Positions 17,149 through 25,496 of a stretch of DNA of 64,000 nucleotides are shown here, in pieces. This stretch comes from Polaribacter tangerinus (GTDB lineage Bacteria; Bacteroidota; Bacteroidia; Flavobacteriales; Flavobacteriaceae). The translations under genes were made by a program, and so were the position numbers. The first letter of the stretch is position 1. Every line of letters begins with the position of its first letter. The stretch is taken from positions 2,170,001-2,234,000 of the forward strand of contig NZ_CP150668.1 in NCBI RefSeq assembly GCF_038024095.1, in the 5' to 3' direction. The notes under the pieces are model-generated. The model saw only the letters and a list, made by a program, of their open reading frames with translations. It made no database searches and was not told the origin of the DNA.

Positions 17149-19640
17149 GTAAGATAACAGAAAGTTTAACGAAATTATTTAATCAACATAGAGTTGTGTT
17201 TTGGTATGATGCCAAGCAAGAGCTTCGTGAAGAATATGAAAACATTTCTATTGAAGGTATTAAAAAAATAGAAGGAGAGAAAAATCCATTTGAAATCAAA
17301 GTTTCTATTTATCAAGATTCAAATCAGAAATTTCTTTTTTACTTCCCCTATGAAAAACCATCTAATGAGTCTAATTGGTTATTAGATATGGAATTGGCAT
17401 ATCATGTTTTCCAAACAGATCAAGAGGCGCTTTACCTTCAGGAATTAGAATTGGACTATGCATACAAGTCATTGATTTCAGAAAATATTCAATTCTTTTC
17501 AGCAAAAGAGAGACGTGAAAAGTTGAAGGAATTGTTAGGTAAAGGAGATGAGCACTTAGAAATTAGATATAAGATGCTGTCAGTTGTCTTCGGTTCTGAT
17601 CAATTGAATATCTATTCATTCTTGTTGGCTCATCTGAACGCACTGGCCAATGACAACTCTAAGTTTGATAGAGATTTAGAAAGATATGATTTATTAGAGT
17701 TCTACTGGTCTCAAATTAAAAAGGCATTTCACTTTAGTGGTGACAATTTAAATATCCTTGAGTTTATTATTGATGTGTTTCATTCTACCTCATCAATTGG
17801 AGTTGAATCTCGACACACTAAAGAAGGAAGAGTTTTATTATCTCAGTGGAAGGACTCAATCACCTATAAAGATGCCTACAGAATCTTGTCTAAACAAATT
17901 GCTGAAGCATTAGATATTCAGGAAAAACTTGATAAAATTCCTTATGATAAAATTCTTAATGATGATCATTATGAACTTCTTGAGAAGAAGGTGGTTTCAA
18001 GTCTAAATGAGGAAGTCGTTAATCAAAGAATTAAGTTTGAAACTGTTCTTTCTCAAGTAAAAAAACGAAAAAGTAGTTTTTGGTTTAATGATTATAGATT
18101 TTACTACGATTGCCTTGTCTACGCTTCTCAATTATTAGAATTGGTCCCGAAATATACCCAGAAAGACTTTATCAGTATTGAATCGGGCATTAAAGAATAT
18201 GAATCCACTTTATTTAAAGTTGATCAACTTTACCGAAAGTTTATTTGGTCCTATCGAGAGACTAACCAAAACAGAGTTTTAAATCAACTTTACCTAAAAA
18301 TTGAGAAGGTATATTCAAATGATTGGTTACTCACTATTAATAATTCATGGCAACAAATAATTGATAGTAATACGAAGTGGCCAATTAAAGGAATTAATTC
18401 TCAACAATTGTTCTTTAAAACTCACGTAAAACCTTTAGTCGACAAAAAACAAAAGGTTTTTGTAGTGATCTCTGATGCGATGCGCTATGAGTGTGGTGAG
18501 GAATTAGCAACTATGATTCAAAATGAAAATCGTTACCAAGCATCTGTAGAATCTATGATAGGTTCACTACCATCATATACTCAATTAGGGATGGCTTCAC
18601 TGCTTCCTCGTAAAGATAAAATCACAATCAAACAAGGTTCAGATTTAATATTGGTTGATGGTATCTCCTCTTTAGGGGTGGATGGAAGAACAAGGATTCT
18701 TAAGGCTAATTCTGGTTGTAGAGCTACTGCAATTCATTCTGAAAAATTTATGAGGATGAATTCCTCTACAGAAGGAAGATCATTTGCTAAATCCTATGAT
18801 GTAATATATATCTACTCAAATTTAATTGATAAAACAGGAGATGATAAAACTTCAGAAGATAGAGTTTTTGACGCTGCAAATGAAGAACTTGAAAATTTGA
18901 TTGACTTAATAAAGAAAATTGCTGCTGTAAATGGTAATAAAATTTTAATTACTTCAGATCACGGATTCATTTACCAACACCATAAAATTGATGAGAGTGA
19001 TTTTAGTAGAACTAATATTAGTGGAGATGTATGGAAATCTAATAGGAGATTTGTAATTGGCAGTAAATTGAAAACCGATGAAACTTGTAAGGCATTCAAA
19101 GGTGACGATTTGGGCCTACAGTCTGATGTAGATTTTCTTATTCCTAAATCAATAAATAGGTTGCTTGCAAAGAGTGCTGGGTCTCGTTTTGTACATGGCG
19201 GATCTACTCTTCAGGAAATAACTATCCCATTGATAACAGTTTCTAAAAAACGAGAAGACACAACTCGACAGGTAGAAGTGGACATAATTCAAACCACTGA
19301 CCGAATCACCTCTAACCTACTTGTTGTATCCTTCATTCAATCTGAAATGATTTCTGAGGTTGTATTATCCAGATCAATACGTGCAGAACTTATTGCAGAG
19401 GATGGGACATCTCTGAGTGATTCATTTAATTATGATTTTGATTTTACAGAAGGATCAGAAAGACAAAGAGAGGTTCGCAAAAAATTTACCCTTAATTATA
19501 AAGCGAGCGGAAAATATAAGAATCAACGTGTTAAACTTCTATTGGAAGAACCAGTTAACGGAACCTCTAAATGGAAGAAATATAAGGAGTTTTTCTTCTC
19601 TTTAAATATCTCATTTACTAATGACTTTGACGACTTTTAA
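17145..19640 (+). CDS. pglZ: BREX alkaline-phosphatase-superfamily protein PglZ
   Basis: An 831-residue protein with the PglZ metal-dependent phosphatase/nuclease fold. Metal-binding residues are visible at VVISDAMRYECG (D444) and ITSDHGF (D605, H606). A long helical N-terminal region comes first and a beta-rich C-terminal region follows. PglZ is the signature protein of BREX and works with PglX; some members cleave nucleic acids. It overlaps pglX by 4 bp and is followed by brxL after 2 bp. The size is typical for type I. Confidence 0.95.
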   Translation: MSKITESLTKLFNQHRVVFWYDAKQELREEYENISIEGIKKIEGEKNPFEIKVSIYQDSNQKFLFYFPYEKPSNESNWLLDMELAYHVFQTDQEALYLQELELDYAYKSLISENIQFFSAKERREKLKELLGKGDEHLEIRYKMLSVVFGSDQLNIYSFLLAHLNALANDNSKFDRDLERYDLLEFYWSQIKKAFHFSGDNLNILEFIIDVFHSTSSIGVESRHTKEGRVLLSQWKDSITYKDAYRILSKQIAEALDIQEKLDKIPYDKILNDDHYELLEKKVVSSLNEEVVNQRIKFETVLSQVKKRKSSFWFNDYRFYYDCLVYASQLLELVPKYTQKDFISIESGIKEYESTLFKVDQLYRKFIWSYRETNQNRVLNQLYLKIEKVYSNDWLLTINNSWQQIIDSNTKWPIKGINSQQLFFKTHVKPLVDKKQKVFVVISDAMRYECGEELATMIQNENRYQASVESMIGSLPSYTQLGMASLLPRKDKITIKQGSDLILVDGISSLGVDGRTRILKANSGCRATAIHSEKFMRMNSSTEGRSFAKSYDVIYIYSNLIDKTGDDKTSEDRVFDAANEELENLIDLIKKIAAVNGNKILITSDHGFIYQHHKIDESDFSRTNISGDVWKSNRRFVIGSKLKTDETCKAFKGDDLGLQSDVDFLIPKSINRLLAKSAGSRFVHGGSTLQEITIPLITVSKKREDTTRQVEVDIIQTTDRITSNLLVVSFIQSEMISEVVLSRSIRAELIAEDGTSLSDSFNYDFDFTEGSERQREVRKKFTLNYKASGKYKNQRVKLLLEEPVNGTSKWKKYKEFFFSLNISFTNDFDDF

Positions 19641-19642
19641 TT

Positions 19643-21664
19643 ATGAAACCATTAGATAAAAAAATTAATGATTACTTCCCTGGTAAAGTAGTTCGAAAGG
19701 ACTTAACTAAACTGGTTAAAGGGAACGCTATTGTACCAACTTATGTGTTGGAGTATCTTCTTGGGCAGTACTGTGCTACAGACGATGAAAATACCATCAA
19801 AGAAGGTATTGATACAGTTAAACGAATTATAACCAATCATTTTGTTCATAGAGATGAAGCACAGATTGTAAAATCAACAATTAAGGAAAGAGGCTCGCAT
19901 CGAATTATAGATAAAGTATCTATTAGACTCAATGATCGTGAGGATAGATATGAAGCATTCTTTGCGAATATTGGATTGAGTAAAATTCCAATTTCTGATG
20001 AAGTTGTAAAAGAACATCCTAAATTGTTATCAGGAGGTGTATGGTGTATCCTAACCATGGGATATGTATCAACTGATGAGAAGAAGGCAACACCATGGGT
20101 TGTGGAACAGATTAAACCGATACAAATCTCAAATATCGACATCGAAGAATTCAAATCAATGAGGGAGAAATTCACCACGGATGAGTGGTTGGATTTACTT
20201 CTTCAAACAATGGGTTTAAATCCTGATGAGTTCACCAAGAGATCAAAGCTGCTTCAAATTACACGTCTTGTTCCATTTGTCGAAAACAATTACAACCTTA
20301 TTGAATTAGGTCCCAAGGGAACTGGTAAATCCCATGTTTTTTCAGAATTATCTCCCCATGGAATTTTGATTTCAGGTGGTGAAGTATCAAAGGCAAAGTT
20401 GTTTGTTAATAATAGTTCAGGGGAAATTGGACTGGTTGGATATTGGGATGTAGTTGCATATGATGAATTTGCAGGAAAAACTAAAAGAACAGATAGAGGA
20501 CTTGTTGATATCATGAAAAACTATATGGCCAATAAATCATTCTCTCGTGGAACTGAGGTTTATGGTGCATCTGCATCTATGGTTTTTGTAGGAAACACAG
20601 ATCATTCTGTTCCTTATATGATGAAACACAGTGATTTATTTGATGCTCTACCAAAAGATTATTACGATACTGCATTTTTAGACCGTATGCATGCGTATAT
20701 ACCCGGTTGGGAAGTTCAAAAACTCAGAAACGATATGTTTACCTCAGATTATGGTTTTATAGTCGATTATTTGGCTGAAGTTTTAAAAGAATTGAGGAAA
20801 GAGGACAGAACTAATGATTTTAATGAATTTTATCAACTCTCAGATTCTATTACAACAAGAGATAAAACTTCTATATCAAAAACATATGCAGGTCTATCTA
20901 AAGTATTATATCCTGACGGAAACCCTGATGTACTAGAGATGAAAGAACTTTTAGACTTTTCAATTGAATGTAGAAAAAGAGTAAAGGATCAATTGAGAAA
21001 AATGGATGAAACTTTTGAAGAAGTTGATTTTAGTTACACAATAAGGGGTTTAGAAGATCGCTACGAGGTAAAAACTCTTGAGGAAATCGATTATGGAGAG
21101 TTACAAGACTTACGAGAAGTTAGAGAAATAGATCACGAAACAGAAGATATAGTTGAAAATCCTACTAACCCAATACCTTTATCAGAATTACTTACAGAAG
21201 GGCAAAAAATCATAAGAGATAATCAATCAGGAATTTCATATGATAATTTATTTGGATCTTATCTATTAGATGCAACTAAGATAAAACTCATAGATCCATA
21301 TATTCGACTACCATATCAACTTCGAAACTTTATGGAATTTGTTCGTCTTATTAATGATAAAAAAGACCCATTAAGTGAATTAGATCTCCATATAGTTACC
21401 ACAAATAGTGAAGAATATATAGAAGGAATAAAGGAGAAGTTTGATTTGATGACTTATTCTTTAGAATCAATGGGAATTAATTTTACTTATGAGTTTGATG
21501 AGTATATCCACGACCGATCAATTGAAATGGATAATGGTTGGAAGATAGTTCTCGGCAGAGGATTAGATATATGGCAAAAGACAGGAGGTTATGCTGATAT
21601 TACTGATTACATTCAAGAACGTAGATTATGTAAAGCTTGTGAAATAACTTTTGTGAAAGTATAA
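19643..21664 (+). CDS. brxL: BREX AAA+ protein BrxL with a MIT_C-like C-terminus
   Basis: A 673-residue protein. The N-terminal 470 residues form the BrxL AAA+ module. The Walker A is GPKGTGKS (223-230) and the Walker B is VVAYDE (270-275), followed by a sensor-like VFVGNTDH. In the usual type I BrxL the C-terminus is a Lon-like protease with a Ser-Lys dyad; no such GPSAG-type motif is present here. Instead the end carries HDRSIEMDNGWKIVLGRGLD (623-642) and then RRLCKACEITF, the pattern of the phospholipase-D-like MIT_C domain of eukaryotic MITD1. I infer a BrxL whose protease is replaced by MIT_C. The AAA+ part is confident; the domain swap is moderately so. Confidence 0.88.
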   Translation: MKPLDKKINDYFPGKVVRKDLTKLVKGNAIVPTYVLEYLLGQYCATDDENTIKEGIDTVKRIITNHFVHRDEAQIVKSTIKERGSHRIIDKVSIRLNDREDRYEAFFANIGLSKIPISDEVVKEHPKLLSGGVWCILTMGYVSTDEKKATPWVVEQIKPIQISNIDIEEFKSMREKFTTDEWLDLLLQTMGLNPDEFTKRSKLLQITRLVPFVENNYNLIELGPKGTGKSHVFSELSPHGILISGGEVSKAKLFVNNSSGEIGLVGYWDVVAYDEFAGKTKRTDRGLVDIMKNYMANKSFSRGTEVYGASASMVFVGNTDHSVPYMMKHSDLFDALPKDYYDTAFLDRMHAYIPGWEVQKLRNDMFTSDYGFIVDYLAEVLKELRKEDRTNDFNEFYQLSDSITTRDKTSISKTYAGLSKVLYPDGNPDVLEMKELLDFSIECRKRVKDQLRKMDETFEEVDFSYTIRGLEDRYEVKTLEEIDYGELQDLREVREIDHETEDIVENPTNPIPLSELLTEGQKIIRDNQSGISYDNLFGSYLLDATKIKLIDPYIRLPYQLRNFMEFVRLINDKKDPLSELDLHIVTTNSEEYIEGIKEKFDLMTYSLESMGINFTYEFDEYIHDRSIEMDNGWKIVLGRGLDIWQKTGGYADITDYIQERRLCKACEITFVKV

Positions 21665-21667
21665 TTT

Positions 21668-22402
21668 ATGAGATGTAAGTTATGTGATATTAAAACTCAA
21701 TTGGTTAAAAAGAGTCATATAATACCACAATTTATGTACAAAGGTATGTTTGATGAAAAAGGAAGAATTTCTCAACTTAATCTAAACAATCCTAAAAGTG
21801 AAGTCTATTTTCAAAGTGGTATTTGGCAAAAAAATATTTTATGTTTTAAATGTGAAAATGAATTTTTAAGTAAACTAGAAGGGTATGCGAGAGTTATCCT
21901 GTTTGGAGGAAAATATCACTGGGGTAACTTACCAAATTATAATCATTTAAATAAAAATCTCACAATTGCCAACGGTATTGATTATACCAGAATGAAATTA
22001 TTCTTTTTATCCATTTTGTGGAGAGTCCATATTTCAGATAGAAAAGAATTTTCAAAAGTAAATATAGGAAAGAGAAGTATTGTCTTAAAACAAATGTTAA
22101 GGAATTATGATCCTGGTAAAGAGGATGATTTTAAAGTAATACCTTTAATATATAGGGTTAATTCAATTCCTGTTAAATCGATGGTACCTCCAAAACATAT
22201 TCCACTTGGTGATCATGAATATGTTTTAGTTCATATAAATACATTAAGTATATTTTTTAAAATATCAGAAAAAAATGACCCTGATTATTTCAAATCAGGG
22301 GGTTTATTTGAAGATGGTTCAATGAACGTTATAATTGGAGATACTGATCCTAAGGTTATTGAATTATTTCAAAAAACTACAGGTGTTAATTTTAGTTTCT
22401 AA
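21668..22402 (+). CDS. HNH-like zinc-finger protein at the end of the BREX operon
   Basis: A 244-residue protein with a Cys-pair / SHIIP / Cys-pair pattern: CKLC at the start, KKSHIIPQFMYK, then ILCFKCENEF. This is the arrangement of degenerate HNH nucleases, with the His of SHIIP in place of the first catalytic His. The remainder is beta-rich and unrecognised. It begins 3 bp after brxL, so it belongs to the same operon and may be an accessory nuclease or modifier. No terminator separates it from brxL. The function is inferred from the motif and position only. Confidence 0.7.
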   Translation: MRCKLCDIKTQLVKKSHIIPQFMYKGMFDEKGRISQLNLNNPKSEVYFQSGIWQKNILCFKCENEFLSKLEGYARVILFGGKYHWGNLPNYNHLNKNLTIANGIDYTRMKLFFLSILWRVHISDRKEFSKVNIGKRSIVLKQMLRNYDPGKEDDFKVIPLIYRVNSIPVKSMVPPKHIPLGDHEYVLVHINTLSIFFKISEKNDPDYFKSGGLFEDGSMNVIIGDTDPKVIELFQKTTGVNFSF

Positions 22403-22601
22403 TTTATAAAACACTTCCTTTTTTTTTAAACTAAGTTTCCAATTTTTTCAAAAAAAGTGTATTTCAGGTAAAAAAATTGGCAAAATTTTTCACGCGACTC
22501 TGAGAGGGTATTTTTATTCATATATATGTATATATTAAGGACGGGTACGGCAGGGAGTCCGGCAGGAAGTACCCCCGGGGGACCTGATCTTCCGATAATA
22601 C

Positions 22602-22734
22602 TAATCGGCAAACTGAAATTTCAATAACTTCGGAGATTTACCATCAGGTCCCTTCAATAATTCTAATCGGCACCTCCATTATCAATGACGCCTGAAGATA
22701 ACCCGTGGTGATCCATCTGAGATTTTAATCGGCA
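22602..22734 (+). repeat. three taatcggca motifs at exact 62-bp spacing
   Basis: taatcggca occurs at 22602-22610, 22664-22672 and 22726-22734. The first is part of a dyad, ccgat (22592-22596) with atcgg (22604-22608). The fixed period over six helical turns suggests co-aligned protein sites, for example recombinase or regulator binding. Confidence 0.65.
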
Positions 22735-22736
22735 AA
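22722..22736 (+). repeat. 15-bp inverted repeat, left copy
   Basis: attttaatcggcaaa; its exact reverse complement is at 23978-23992. The pair brackets the serine recombinase and the HExxH peptidase gene. The third 62-bp-spaced motif lies inside this copy. Confidence 0.65.
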
Positions 22737-22742
22737 GAAAAG

Positions 22743-22857
22743 TGTATCAAAACAATTACTGTAGCAGAACTTTAGCATTTATTATTCCGGAACCTCATTA
22801 ATCCGCTGTATCATAGCCTCACAGAAACCCAAAGGATTAAAATGATACACTATGATA
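22743..22857. promoter_or_regulatory. candidate recombinase binding site (tgtatca repeats)
   Basis: tgtatca at 22743-22749 and 22807-22813 and its inverse tgataca at 22843-22849. A further inverted pair is tatcatag (22809-22816) with ctatgata (22850-22857), which covers the recombinase start codon. The layout suits a res-like site or auto-repression; neither is proved. Confidence 0.4.
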
Positions 22858-23484
22858 AACTCAATAATTTATTCAAGAGTAAGTTCCGAATCTGAAAGAC
22901 AAGATACCCAGAGACAAACATCAGAATTAAAAGAATATGCCAATAGAATGGGATATAATGTAATTAAAGTCTATGAAGAGAAGGTCAGTGGATTTAAAAA
23001 GAATGAACAAAGACCTATTTTCTCTAAAATGTTAGAAGATATTAAAACGAATGAAATTGACAAGGTTTTAGTTTGGGAACTAAGTAGGATTGGAAGAAGT
23101 GTTCTTCAATCATTGCAAAATATTCAAACACTTCATGATTTAAAAGTTGGAATCTATATTAAGAACTTTAATCTTGAAACTCTTAACGATGACAAAACAC
23201 CAAATAGTCTGTCTATGTTCATGGTTCAGATACTGTTTAGTGTTGCAAGTATGGAATCTCAAATGACTCTTAGTCGTTTAAAATCTGGTTATAAAAACCA
23301 TATCAAGAAACACGGATCCAAAAGTGTTGGAAGAAAAAAAGGAAATATTGATAGTGATGAAACAATATTAAATAGACACTCAGATATAGTAAAATTATTA
23401 AAAAGAAAGATTTCTATTAGGAATGTAGCCGCAATAACGAATAAGTCTACTAACACTGTTCTGAAAGTAAAAAGACTTCTTTAA
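22852..23484 (+). CDS. serine recombinase (resolvase/invertase family)
   Basis: A 210-residue small serine recombinase. The catalytic domain starts IIYSRVSSESERQ with the nucleophile Ser in YSRVS (about S11). It continues with KVSGFKKNEQRPIF and VWELSRIGRSVLQSLQ, the conserved Arg-rich active-site helix. A Hin/Pin-like C-terminal HTH (VKLLKRKISIRNVAAITNKSTNTVLKV) binds DNA. It would invert or resolve DNA between the repeats around it. Candidate sites are upstream and a 15-bp inverted repeat encloses it. It shares 1 bp with the next gene (TAATG). It is a second recombinase in this element beside the tyrosine integrase. Confidence 0.92.
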   Translation: MINSIIYSRVSSESERQDTQRQTSELKEYANRMGYNVIKVYEEKVSGFKKNEQRPIFSKMLEDIKTNEIDKVLVWELSRIGRSVLQSLQNIQTLHDLKVGIYIKNFNLETLNDDKTPNSLSMFMVQILFSVASMESQMTLSRLKSGYKNHIKKHGSKSVGRKKGNIDSDETILNRHSDIVKLLKRKISIRNVAAITNKSTNTVLKVKRLL

Positions 23485-23930
23485 TGGACACTTTTTTCAC
23501 TATTTACTTTTCTGTTTTAGGACTAATATTCATTGTAAATCTGATTTATAGACTAATTTTTTTTTTAAGAATTAGATCTGAAGACTGGCAATTTCAATCG
23601 GCACATGAGGTATTAGAGTGGTGTCTAGAGATGTATCCAATTCGAAAACAAAAACCACTACTGACTTTAGTTGAAGGTAAATCTGATTTAGGGGGAGAAT
23701 ACTGTTTTGAAACCAACACGATCATTATATACCGATCAAACAATGTATTACTTCGGGATGTTGTAAAAACATGTATACACGAGTATTTTCACTATTATTT
23801 AATCACTTCCCAAACTAAAAACAACTTGTATAAAAGACAGTTAGAAGTCTATGGATATGAGAATCACCCGCAGGAAATACTTTGCAATTCACTCTCTAAA
23901 ACTCTAACAAAACGGTACCTCAATAAATAA
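23484..23930 (+). CDS. membrane-anchored HExxH metallopeptidase
   Basis: A 148-residue protein with one N-terminal membrane helix (TIYFSVLGLIFIVNLIYRLIFFL) and a small zinc-peptidase domain: CIHEYFHYYL gives HExxH, and a downstream Glu in YENHPQEILCNSL may be the third ligand. Its start overlaps the recombinase stop by 1 bp, so they are co-expressed. It resembles no family I can name. The pairing of a tiny membrane peptidase with a recombinase is unusual. It might process a regulator or act as a toxin. Confidence 0.6.
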   Translation: MDTFFTIYFSVLGLIFIVNLIYRLIFFLRIRSEDWQFQSAHEVLEWCLEMYPIRKQKPLLTLVEGKSDLGGEYCFETNTIIIYRSNNVLLRDVVKTCIHEYFHYYLITSQTKNNLYKRQLEVYGYENHPQEILCNSLSKTLTKRYLNK

Positions 23931-24056
23931 TTAAAACTTCCTTTTATTTCACAGGAAGGTCGATATCCCAACAAATATTTTGCCGATTAAAATTAACTGA
24001 AACACCGGTAATAGCATTGCACCAACCCATTAAATTTATTTTTAATTAAATGGACG
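23931..24056. other. short gap with weak hairpin and inverted repeat copy
   Basis: cttcct (23938-23943) and aggaag (23953-23958) form a weak stem after the peptidase gene. The second copy of the 15-bp inverted repeat is at 23978-23992. The minus-strand ribbon-helix-helix gene begins its coding range at 24057. Confidence 0.35.
23978..23992 (-). repeat. 15-bp inverted repeat, right copy
   Basis: tttgccgattaaaat, the perfect reverse complement of 22722-22736, 1.24 kb away, downstream of the peptidase gene. Confidence 0.65.
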
Positions 24057-24236
24057 CTATCCATGAGTCAATGATTTACGACAATTTTTTGGGTTTATTT
24101 TAATGATTTTCTCAGAGATACTTTCTCTAATAAATTCTGATTTTGTTTTCTTCTCTCTTATCAAGTTTTCCAATAGTGATAGGTATTGATCTGGTGATAT
24201 TCTCAAGGAAACCATAATATCTTTGTTTGTTTTCAT
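24057..24236 (-). CDS. small ribbon-helix-helix DNA-binding protein
   Basis: A 59-residue protein on the minus strand from the ATG at 24234-24236: MKTNKDIMVSLRISPDQYLS, then a helix LLENLIREKKTKSEFIRESI. The strand (MVSLRIS) followed by two helices with SEFIRES is the CopG/Arc/MobC ribbon-helix-helix pattern. It would dimerise and bind palindromic DNA. Candidate operators are the palindrome at 25471-25496 and the 94-bp region shared with the next gene. It might be an antitoxin, a copy-control repressor or a mobilisation accessory protein. It diverges from the 24331 gene. Confidence 0.65.
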   Translation of the reverse strand: MKTNKDIMVSLRISPDQYLSLLENLIREKKTKSEFIRESISEKIIKINPKNCRKSLTHG

Positions 24237-24330
24237 ATTGTTGTTTTAATATAAATATGTAATACATTGGAAAAGATTGATTTTATGTTTTAAAAGGATT
24301 TATTATTTTAGACAAATTAAATTCCCCACT

Positions 24331-25482
24331 ATGAAAGTATTCATTACCTGTACTCCAGAGTTTTCAGAAGAAATATTAGATAATGTTGTAGAGACATTAA
24401 ACCAAACTTCGGGTGTTATTGAGTTTATTAAATCACCAGTGAAGAGTAAGGAAGTATTTCAGGATTATTATGATAAATTTAATGACAACCAAGTATTATC
24501 TAACAACGAATTTTTTGAAATTTGTGAAATATTTAGAAGAAATAATGAATTTGATAAAGAAGATTACTTTGTTATTATTTCTGATAGAACTCATTCCTCA
24601 AATTGGTTTAGTGCATTTAGAGGGAAAAACATTTTCATTATAGGTAGTGATTGGGATCATTATACCAAAAAAGATTATCGTTATCCTATTTCATTTCAAG
24701 TGGTAGAGAATTTATTTCAAACCCTTTGTAATATTAAAATTGAAGAATTTAGAGATGGAAAATGGGTTGGACTTGATTTTGAACACCTTGATAAAAACAT
24801 TCATTTTGATAAGCACACGTGCGTGAATTCAATGTGTGCTGATAAAAAGAAAATATCTGATAAGTTTATATCTGGTTACATATGTGATGATTGTTACCAG
24901 AGAGCTCAAGAAAAGATTAAAAACCCTTTGGTTCTATCCCATATAGAGAGTTTATTAAGTGACTTAAGGAATAGATATGTTTTAAGGGGTGATTCTCCTG
25001 AAAAGGTAATATTACCTATTCAAGTTACTCTAGACGGTAGGATACAGATTGGTGATGTTGATATAAATTTAACCCAACAACCAAAATCCTTTTACATTCA
25101 TTTTTTGATAACACAAGATAAAGTAAAAACGACGGATATTTCGAAAAAAGGGTTTGTGTTAGATGTCTATTCAATATATAATAAGTTAAAAAACTTTAAA
25201 GGTAAACTTCATGTAATTGCATCAAAAGTAGGTTGGAAGAAATTTGATGAAAACAATCAGGAGTTTGATGATATTAACTTTAATAATAAAGAAAACCTAA
25301 TAAGAGAAAATGTTATTAAAGATTTTGAAAAAGTCAGAAACATAATTAAGAAATCAATTATTGAAAATGTAGGAGAAAATTTCTCAAAATATTATGAGGT
25401 TTCAAGAACAATAGATGGTGGTATTCATTATTATAAGGTACAATTAGATTATGAAAAACGAGACGTTCAATTTAAAATATGA
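24331..25482 (+). CDS. zinc-finger protein of unknown function
   Basis: A 383-residue protein, started at the ATG at 24331; an earlier in-frame ATG 18 codons upstream lacks a sensible leader. Its first half reads as an alpha/beta domain (MKVFITCTPEFSEE, YFVIISDRTHSSNW, NIFIIGSDWDHY, YPISFQVVENLFQTL). Next comes a Cys-rich element, HTCVNSMCADKK with CDDCYQ (CxxxxC and CxxC), probably zinc-binding, and a beta-rich C-terminus. The SDWDHY / CVNSMC / CDDC series recalls a domain found in large bacterial proteins that I cannot name. It is possibly a defence or toxin effector; that is inference from the location. Confidence 0.55.
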   Translation: MKVFITCTPEFSEEILDNVVETLNQTSGVIEFIKSPVKSKEVFQDYYDKFNDNQVLSNNEFFEICEIFRRNNEFDKEDYFVIISDRTHSSNWFSAFRGKNIFIIGSDWDHYTKKDYRYPISFQVVENLFQTLCNIKIEEFRDGKWVGLDFEHLDKNIHFDKHTCVNSMCADKKKISDKFISGYICDDCYQRAQEKIKNPLVLSHIESLLSDLRNRYVLRGDSPEKVILPIQVTLDGRIQIGDVDINLTQQPKSFYIHFLITQDKVKTTDISKKGFVLDVYSIYNKLKNFKGKLHVIASKVGWKKFDENNQEFDDINFNNKENLIRENVIKDFEKVRNIIKKSIIENVGENFSKYYEVSRTIDGGIHYYKVQLDYEKRDVQFKI

Positions 25483-25496
25483 TATCATATTTTAAA
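25471..25496. promoter_or_regulatory. 26-bp perfect palindrome, operator candidate
   Basis: All 13 base pairs match around the centre tgatatca. It overlaps the stop codon of the zinc-finger gene. A related half, tgatatcg (25501-25508), lies 21 bp away, about two helical turns. It precedes the ParB/methyltransferase gene by about 80 bp and could be its operator or a binding site for the ribbon-helix-helix protein. Confidence 0.6.

Larger units (their letters stand above)
22403..22851. other. non-coding stretch with GC-rich hairpins and 62-bp-spaced repeats
   Basis: A 449-bp gap between the HNH-like gene and the serine recombinase. Its first part is AT-rich. From 22541 it becomes GC-rich: gggtac (22543-22548) pairs with gtaccc (22569-22574), ccccc pairs with ggggg (22572-22581), and ggacctgat (22580-22588) is inverted at 22643-22651. 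Three taatcggca motifs follow at exactly 62-bp steps, then tgtatca motifs near the recombinase start. It is probably a recombination site or a structured leader. A minus-strand frame here looks spurious. Confidence 0.55.

Noticed and set aside
22426..22611. A 61-residue minus-strand protein rich in Pro and Gly
   Set aside because: It is coded by the GC-rich hairpin cluster, has no recognised motif and probably reflects structure rather than coding.
22602..22734. A CRISPR-like array (regular 62-bp spacing)
   Set aside because: The identical part is only 9-10 bp, there are three units and no cas genes; spacing fits protein sites better.
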